Assembly: GCA_027006175.1 (NCBI GenBank)
Contig: JALTKS010000053.1
Location: forward strand, 1 to 61,232
Source: Gammaproteobacteria bacterium
Lineage (GTDB): Bacteria > Pseudomonadota > Gammaproteobacteria > AKS1
Direction: 5' to 3'
Length of the DNA: 61,232 nucleotides
This document shows positions 56,535-61,232 of the stretch, piece after piece; position 1 is the first letter of the stretch; the number at the start of each line of letters is the position of its first letter. The position numbers and the translations under genes are program-made. The notes beneath the pieces were generated by a model. The model searched no databases and had not been told where the DNA came from. It worked only from the letters and a program-made list of their open reading frames with translations.

Positions 56535-59087
56535 ATGAGAGGCACACGCTTTTCACTTGAAGTTCAGGCTATCATTCCAGAACGCCTCGAGCGTCTCTCC
56601 GAACTCACCAGTGACCTGCTTTATAGTTGGGATCGTGAAGCAAGAAGCCTGTTTTATCGGCTCGATAATGATCTATGGGAAAGCTGCGGACACAACCCCA
56701 AGGTGTTCCTGCGCAGAATTAATCAGGAAAAGCTCAATCATGCTGCCGAAGACCGTATTTTCATGCAGGACTTTAATCGTGTTTTATCGAGTTACGATAG
56801 CTATCTTGAGGAAGACACCAATAGTGATGTTAATGACTACCTGGACCCCAATAATGATTTAGTTGCCTATTTTTGTGCTGAATTTGGTCTACATGAAAGT
56901 TTCCCAATTTACTCCGGTGGTTTGGGTATTTTGGCGGGCGATCACTGTAAAGCAGCCAGTGATCTTAATGTGCCCTTTATTGCTATTGGTCTGCTCTACC
57001 GACAAGGCTATTTCACCCAAACCATTGATAGTAATGGTCAACAACAGGCGCTCTACAATACAACTGACTTTAATGATTTACCCGTGGAACCTGCCAAAGA
57101 CGAACAAGGCAATGAAATTCATGTTCACGTTGAATTACCAGAGCGAAATTTAGAGATAAAAGTCTGGCGTGCACGTGCCGGTCATATCAACCTTTATCTG
57201 CTGGATACCGATCTACCTTCCAATAGTGATGAAGACCGTGCGATCACCTATCAATTATACGGTGGTGATATCAATACCCGTATCCAACAGGAAATCGTGC
57301 TTGGTATTGGTGGTGTTCGTGCTATTCGTGCTCTCGGCCTGGATCCAACGGTTTGGCATATTAACGAAGGCCATGCTGCATTCAGTATTATTGAGCGCTG
57401 TCGTGAACATGTTGTCAGTGGTACAAACTTTGGGAGTGCACTAGAAATTACAGCCGCAGGTACCGTATTTACAACACATACGCCTGTTCCTGCTGGACAT
57501 GATATTTTTGAACACAGCATGATCACAGAATACTTCGCTTCGTTCTCGAAACAACTTGGTATTGATATGCCACGTTTTCTGGAATTGGGTGCCAGCCCAC
57601 TGCATGCCAAAGGCTTTAATCAAACTGCCCTCGCCCTGCGTGGTTCTCGTTACCATAATGGTGTAAGTCGTATTCATGGCAGTGTTGCCTCAAACATGGA
57701 AGGCTATATCTGGCCACAAGTACCGGAAGAAGAAAACCCCATGCGCTATGTGACGAATGGCGTACACATGCAAACCTTTTTGGCACGTGAATGGGTGGCG
57801 TTATTTGATATGCGTTTTGGCGGTGGCTGGCGTAACGAGTTACTCAATCAGGAATTTTGGGAACAAATTGATGATATTCCAAATCAAACTTTCTGGAGTC
57901 TTCGGCAAACATTAAAAACAGCTATGCTCAAAGATGTGCGAGCACGGGTGTTACACCAATATACTCGAAATGGTGCCAGCGCCATACAAATAGAAAAAAA
58001 TCTGCAATTTCTGGAGCCGGCTCGTAATGACATTCTTACTATTGGTTTTGCTCGGCGCTTTGCAACCTATAAACGAGCCGCATTACTGTTTGCCAACCCT
58101 GAACGTCTTGAGCGTTTGATTAATGATATCGATCGCCCTGTCATGTTTGTTTTTGCGGGTAAAGCACATCCAAAAGATGAACCTGGTCAAGATTTAATCC
58201 GTACCATTTACGAGTTCTCACAACGCCCTGAATACGCCGGTAAAATTGTCATGGTTGAAGGCTATGACATGTCATTAGCACGTAAACTGGTTTCCGGTGT
58301 TGATGTATGGCTAAACACGCCTGAATACCCACTTGAAGCCAGTGGTACCTCTGGTGAAAAAGCCGGCATCAACGGCGTTATTAATTTAAGTGTACTCGAT
58401 GGTTGGTGGGGTGAAGGTTATAACGGGGAAAATGGCTGGGCCATTTCGCCACATGAACCTGACTTTGATTCTCACTACCGTTATCACGAAGAAGCTAACG
58501 AACTACTCGATATTTTAGAGAAACAGGTTGTGCCCTGTTATTACAAACGTGATGGCCACGGTTACTCTGAAGACTGGATTAAAATGTCCAAGGCATCAAT
58601 GAAGTCTCTGATACCCAGTTATAATTCCCAACGCATGGTCATGGATTACGTGCGTGATTTTTATTCGCCTGCGAGTAAACATTGTCCACTCATAAAATGT
58701 GACAACCACCATCTTGCCGATGAACTCTCTAACTGGAAAAATCACATAGCAGCCAACTGGGAAGGGGTAAGCATACGCAGGCTCGATACAACCGAATGCA
58801 CTATTAGTTCTGGCGAAACCATGGTGATTGAGCTCGCTATTAACCTGAATGGTCTTAGCGTCAGTGATATTATTGTTGAATGCCTGGTAAGTGCCGATAA
58901 AGAAACAAAACACGTACATGAAACGCTACGCTTCCGAGCCAATCGTAATATTGATAGTGGCGAAACACTTTACCGTCTTGAATTTAATCCCAGCCTGTCG
59001 GGCTTACAGTACTACCGGATTCGAACCTATCCATGGCATCAGCATTTATGTCACCGGTTTGAAACCGGGAAGATGATTTGGTTGTAA
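56535..59087 (+). CDS. glgP: Alpha-glucan (glycogen/maltodextrin) phosphorylase
   Basis: This 850-residue PLP enzyme releases glucose-1-phosphate from glycogen or maltodextrins. It belongs to the short alpha-glucan phosphorylase type, with a DUF3417-like N-terminus (IPERLERLSELTSDLLYSW). Core motifs are VAYFCAEFGLHESFPIYSGG, VWHINEGHAAF, FTTHTPVPAGHD and GTSGEKAGINGVINLSVLDG (each read in parts), the last bearing the PLP lysine. A C-terminal beta domain follows from about 740. AAGGA is about seven bases before ATG 56535. It is upstream of an ankyrin gene, with malQ convergent. Confidence 0.93.
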   Translation: MRGTRFSLEVQAIIPERLERLSELTSDLLYSWDREARSLFYRLDNDLWESCGHNPKVFLRRINQEKLNHAAEDRIFMQDFNRVLSSYDSYLEEDTNSDVNDYLDPNNDLVAYFCAEFGLHESFPIYSGGLGILAGDHCKAASDLNVPFIAIGLLYRQGYFTQTIDSNGQQQALYNTTDFNDLPVEPAKDEQGNEIHVHVELPERNLEIKVWRARAGHINLYLLDTDLPSNSDEDRAITYQLYGGDINTRIQQEIVLGIGGVRAIRALGLDPTVWHINEGHAAFSIIERCREHVVSGTNFGSALEITAAGTVFTTHTPVPAGHDIFEHSMITEYFASFSKQLGIDMPRFLELGASPLHAKGFNQTALALRGSRYHNGVSRIHGSVASNMEGYIWPQVPEEENPMRYVTNGVHMQTFLAREWVALFDMRFGGGWRNELLNQEFWEQIDDIPNQTFWSLRQTLKTAMLKDVRARVLHQYTRNGASAIQIEKNLQFLEPARNDILTIGFARRFATYKRAALLFANPERLERLINDIDRPVMFVFAGKAHPKDEPGQDLIRTIYEFSQRPEYAGKIVMVEGYDMSLARKLVSGVDVWLNTPEYPLEASGTSGEKAGINGVINLSVLDGWWGEGYNGENGWAISPHEPDFDSHYRYHEEANELLDILEKQVVPCYYKRDGHGYSEDWIKMSKASMKSLIPSYNSQRMVMDYVRDFYSPASKHCPLIKCDNHHLADELSNWKNHIAANWEGVSIRRLDTTECTISSGETMVIELAINLNGLSVSDIIVECLVSADKETKHVHETLRFRANRNIDSGETLYRLEFNPSLSGLQYYRIRTYPWHQHLCHRFETGKMIWL

Positions 59088-59091
59088 TTCA

Positions 59092-59685
59092 ATGAGCCCA
59101 ACGAGATCAACCTTGCTCGCGACACTGGTCGCCGCTATTGTATTCGTCACTTATATAAAGGTGAGTAACCCTTATCGCGAATTTAGCACGCAGAAATATT
59201 GGCAATCCGCAACAATTGAATCCGTCAATGAAATACCTGATGAAGCATTAAAGCCTGGCAATAGAAATGGTGGTGTTTTAATGTGGGCCGCCATTGCATC
59301 CAATAACCCTGACATACTTTCTGCTTTGGTTGAGCGTGGCGCTGATATCAATGAATCAGACGGCATATTTAAAGGCACCCCTCTTACTGGGGCTGCCAGT
59401 TATAGTACTAACGTCGAGGTTATCGATAGATTAATAGCGCTTGGCGCGGATATAAATAAAAAAGTTCATAATAACGAAGATGCGTTAATGATTGCTGCAA
59501 GGCAAAGTAAAACGCCCGCCATTATTGAACGTCTTGTCTTTCATGGTGCAGATGTCTACAGAAGGAATGCTAGGGGTGAAACTGCTTACGACATTGCCAG
59601 ACGTGGAAAAAACAAAGTCACAATGAGAATATTAAGCAAGTTAATGAAAAACAAAGCTGTAAAACCAAGCCCAGATACTCTATAA
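59092..59685 (+). CDS. Membrane-anchored ankyrin repeat protein
   Basis: This 197-residue protein has an N-terminal hydrophobic helix (LLATLVAAIVFVTYI) and three to four ankyrin repeats. Units include NGGVLMWAAIASNNPDILSA, LVERGADINESDG, LIALGADINKK and LVFHGADVYRRNARGETAYD. The repeats lie outside the cytoplasm if the helix is a signal anchor. It begins four bases after the phosphorylase stop, suggesting coupled expression. The role is unknown; it may bind a protein partner. Its 3' end overlaps malQ by 6 bp. Confidence 0.85.
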   Translation: MSPTRSTLLATLVAAIVFVTYIKVSNPYREFSTQKYWQSATIESVNEIPDEALKPGNRNGGVLMWAAIASNNPDILSALVERGADINESDGIFKGTPLTGAASYSTNVEVIDRLIALGADINKKVHNNEDALMIAARQSKTPAIIERLVFHGADVYRRNARGETAYDIARRGKNKVTMRILSKLMKNKAVKPSPDTL

Positions 59686-61143
59686 CTTTACACACCTTCC
59701 ATACAGTTCATTCATCTTTAATAAGTCCCCCGACAAGCTCTCTGGCACTTGTGACCAGGAAAACTGCCAGCTCCAGTTGCCATCTTTAACACCTGGAACA
59801 TTCATTCTTGCTTCACTGCCAAGTGCGAGTAAATCTTGCATCGGTATAATTGCAGTTTGTGCCACCGATACCAACGTTGCCCTGACTAATGCCATTGGCA
59901 TATCATGATCAGAACAGCCTAAATAATCCGTCACTCTTTGGCGGCTTTCATCACTCAAACTACGATACCAACCTAATGTTGTATCGTTATCATGTGTGCC
60001 CGAGTAAGCGACATAATCTTTTTCATGCTGATGGGGAAGGTAGGCATTATTAAAATCATCTTCAAAACCAAATTGAACAATTTTCATGCCGGGTAAATTA
60101 AATTGGTGACGAAGTTTTGTGACCTTATCGGTGATAACCCCCAAATCCTCGGCAACCAGCGGCAATTCACCAAAATGTTTTAAGAAACTTTTAAACAATG
60201 CTTCTCCGGGTGCTTTAACCCACTTGCCTTTCTCTGCAGTTTTCTGGCTAGCTTTAATTTCCCAGTAGGCTTCAAGACCACGGAAATGGTCAATACGAAT
60301 AATGTCATAAAGAGCCAGTTGTCGCTGCATACGTTGTCGCCACCATGCAAAGTCATCTTTCTGCATTACTGACCAATTATAAAGCGGATTGCCCCAGCGC
60401 TGTCCTGTTTTTGAAAAATAGTCAGGTGGTACACCCGCTACCAATTTAGCTTGACCATTTTTTAATAAATGAAATGCCTCACGATTAGTCCAGACATCAA
60501 CACTGTCGTGTGACACAAAGATAGGTAAATCACCGAAGATATGAATGCCCTTCTTCGCCGCATACTCACGCAATACTTGCCATTGTCTGCCAACAACAAA
60601 TTGCGAAAAACGAAGGACATCCATTTCCTCACTCTGCTGTTGCCTGATTGTCTGTAGCGCTTTGTCGCTTCTATCTCGTAAGGCTTTCGGCCACTGAAAC
60701 CATGCCGCTTTTTTTTGTGTTGATTTGATCGCTTCATACAAAACATAATCATCTAGCCAATATGACTCTGTGCTGCAAAACTTTTTATAACGGCGCTTAT
60801 CTGCAGCAGAAGCATTATCGAGAAAATATTGGTAAGCCGTTGCCAAGGTTGTATTCGATAAACGACTCATATCTTGTGGTAACCAGTTCCACTGTTTTAA
60901 AACAAACGAACTAATAAATTGCGTATCCAGAGCAAACGAAGAACTGGTTGTATAAGGCGAACCCGCATCATCGGCAGGATTTAAAGGTAAAACCTGCCAC
61001 AAACTAAAACCGGACACCGCCAAAAAATCAACAAAGTGATAGGCTTCAGGACCAAAATCGCCATACGGCAATGATGTTGGATGACACAATACGCCTGATT
61101 GACGTTCCGCAAAGGCTTTAAACTTTTTTTTCACCGCCATCAT
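59680..61143 (-). CDS. malQ: 4-alpha-glucanotransferase (amylomaltase) MalQ
   Basis: MalQ transfers maltosyl units between glucans and releases glucose. This GH77 enzyme opens RQSGVLCHPTSLPYGDFGPEAY. It has FGDLPIFVSHDSVDVW, the nucleophile region IIRIDHFRGLEAYWEI, the acid/base Glu in LVAEDLGVIT and the third acid in SGTHDNDTTLGWY. At 487 residues it is normal for the bacterial short form. AGGG lies five bases before the ATG. Its start immediately follows the stop of the upstream partial gene (TGAATG), so they are coupled. Confidence 0.95.
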   Translation of the reverse strand: MMAVKKKFKAFAERQSGVLCHPTSLPYGDFGPEAYHFVDFLAVSGFSLWQVLPLNPADDAGSPYTTSSSFALDTQFISSFVLKQWNWLPQDMSRLSNTTLATAYQYFLDNASAADKRRYKKFCSTESYWLDDYVLYEAIKSTQKKAAWFQWPKALRDRSDKALQTIRQQQSEEMDVLRFSQFVVGRQWQVLREYAAKKGIHIFGDLPIFVSHDSVDVWTNREAFHLLKNGQAKLVAGVPPDYFSKTGQRWGNPLYNWSVMQKDDFAWWRQRMQRQLALYDIIRIDHFRGLEAYWEIKASQKTAEKGKWVKAPGEALFKSFLKHFGELPLVAEDLGVITDKVTKLRHQFNLPGMKIVQFGFEDDFNNAYLPHQHEKDYVAYSGTHDNDTTLGWYRSLSDESRQRVTDYLGCSDHDMPMALVRATLVSVAQTAIIPMQDLLALGSEARMNVPGVKDGNWSWQFSWSQVPESLSGDLLKMNELYGRCVKL

Positions 61144-61232
61144 TCATGCCCTCGCCGCATCGCACCGCCACCTTCAGGATTACCCTGTCCATGAGTAAAT
61201 ACGTGTGACAATGCTTCAGGTGGTTCCACGCC
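61144..61232 (-). CDS. C-terminal end of an unidentified gene upstream of malQ (partial)
   Basis: The last 29 codons of a minus-strand frame end at TGA (61144-61146), directly before the malQ ATG. The visible tail reads HVFTHGQGNPEGGGAMRRGHE and is Gly/His-rich. I do not recognise it. Direct coupling to malQ suggests another glycogen or maltodextrin gene, but that is context only. Confidence 0.5.

Overview
The window looks like chromosome from a moderately AT-rich gammaproteobacterium, probably a motile sulfur oxidiser that stores glycogen. The class is suggested by conserved gene order: iscR-S-U-A-hscB-hscA-fdx-iscX next to cysE-trmJ and suhB; rlmN-pilF-rodZ-ispG-hisS-yfgM-bamB-der; queA-tgt-yajC-secDF; guaB-guaA-tadA. 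Sulfur chemistry is suggested by a SoxXA-binding (SoxK)-like small protein, a periplasmic tandem rhodanese and a YeeE/YedE sulfur-compound transporter. The species cannot be named from this sequence.

Layout. 1-7.2 kb: tRNA-Ser, an HDOD/GAF signalling protein, motAB behind a sigma-28-like promoter, a macro-domain protein, MltF and an orphan FixJ-type response regulator. 7.1-11.3 kb: guaBA-tadA and the divergent SoxK-like gene. 11.4-18 kb: xseA, an M23 peptidase, an M48-TerB/LemA pair and a GspE/PilB-type ATPase. 18-23.2 kb: a tightly packed operon with a GAF/SpoIIE-phosphatase/HATPase fusion, a STAS protein and a complete Mla/MCE-type lipid ABC transporter (MlaE, MlaF, MCE protein and auxiliary lipoprotein). 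23.3-28.1 kb: a nitrobindin-like protein, the rhodanese, YeeE, a His-rich beta-propeller and a broken small exported gene. 28.1-31.5 kb: FHA, PP2C phosphatase and CHASE2 Ser/Thr kinase. 31.6-40.1 kb: housekeeping operon from rlmN to der. 40.2-46 kb: ISC iron-sulfur operon with an almost perfect IscR type 1 site. 46-50.1 kb: cysE, trmJ, suhB, a small unknown gene and pilU. 50.1-55.6 kb: a fused SecDF, yajC, tgt and queA. 55.6-61.2 kb: tRNA-Leu, a histone H1-like protein, then glycogen genes (alpha-glucan phosphorylase, malQ) around an ankyrin protein.

Two things stand out. First, the STAS protein that in canonical Mla systems is the non-phosphorylated MlaB subunit here has a phosphorylatable DSSG loop and is translationally coupled to a protein carrying both the phosphatase and the kinase-like halves of a SpoIIAA/AB/E partner switch. 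This suggests a phosphorylation-gated lipid transporter. Second, yeeE and the His-rich beta-propeller share an almost superimposable promoter: TTGACC, a 20-bp spacer and TA(G/C)ACT, with an ACCT-N13-AGGT dyad inside the spacer. This architecture is typical of MerR-family regulation and suggests the two genes form one stress- or metal-responsive regulon.

No rRNA, CRISPR array, insertion sequence, phage or integrase was seen. All functions are read from motifs and gene context; no database search was possible.
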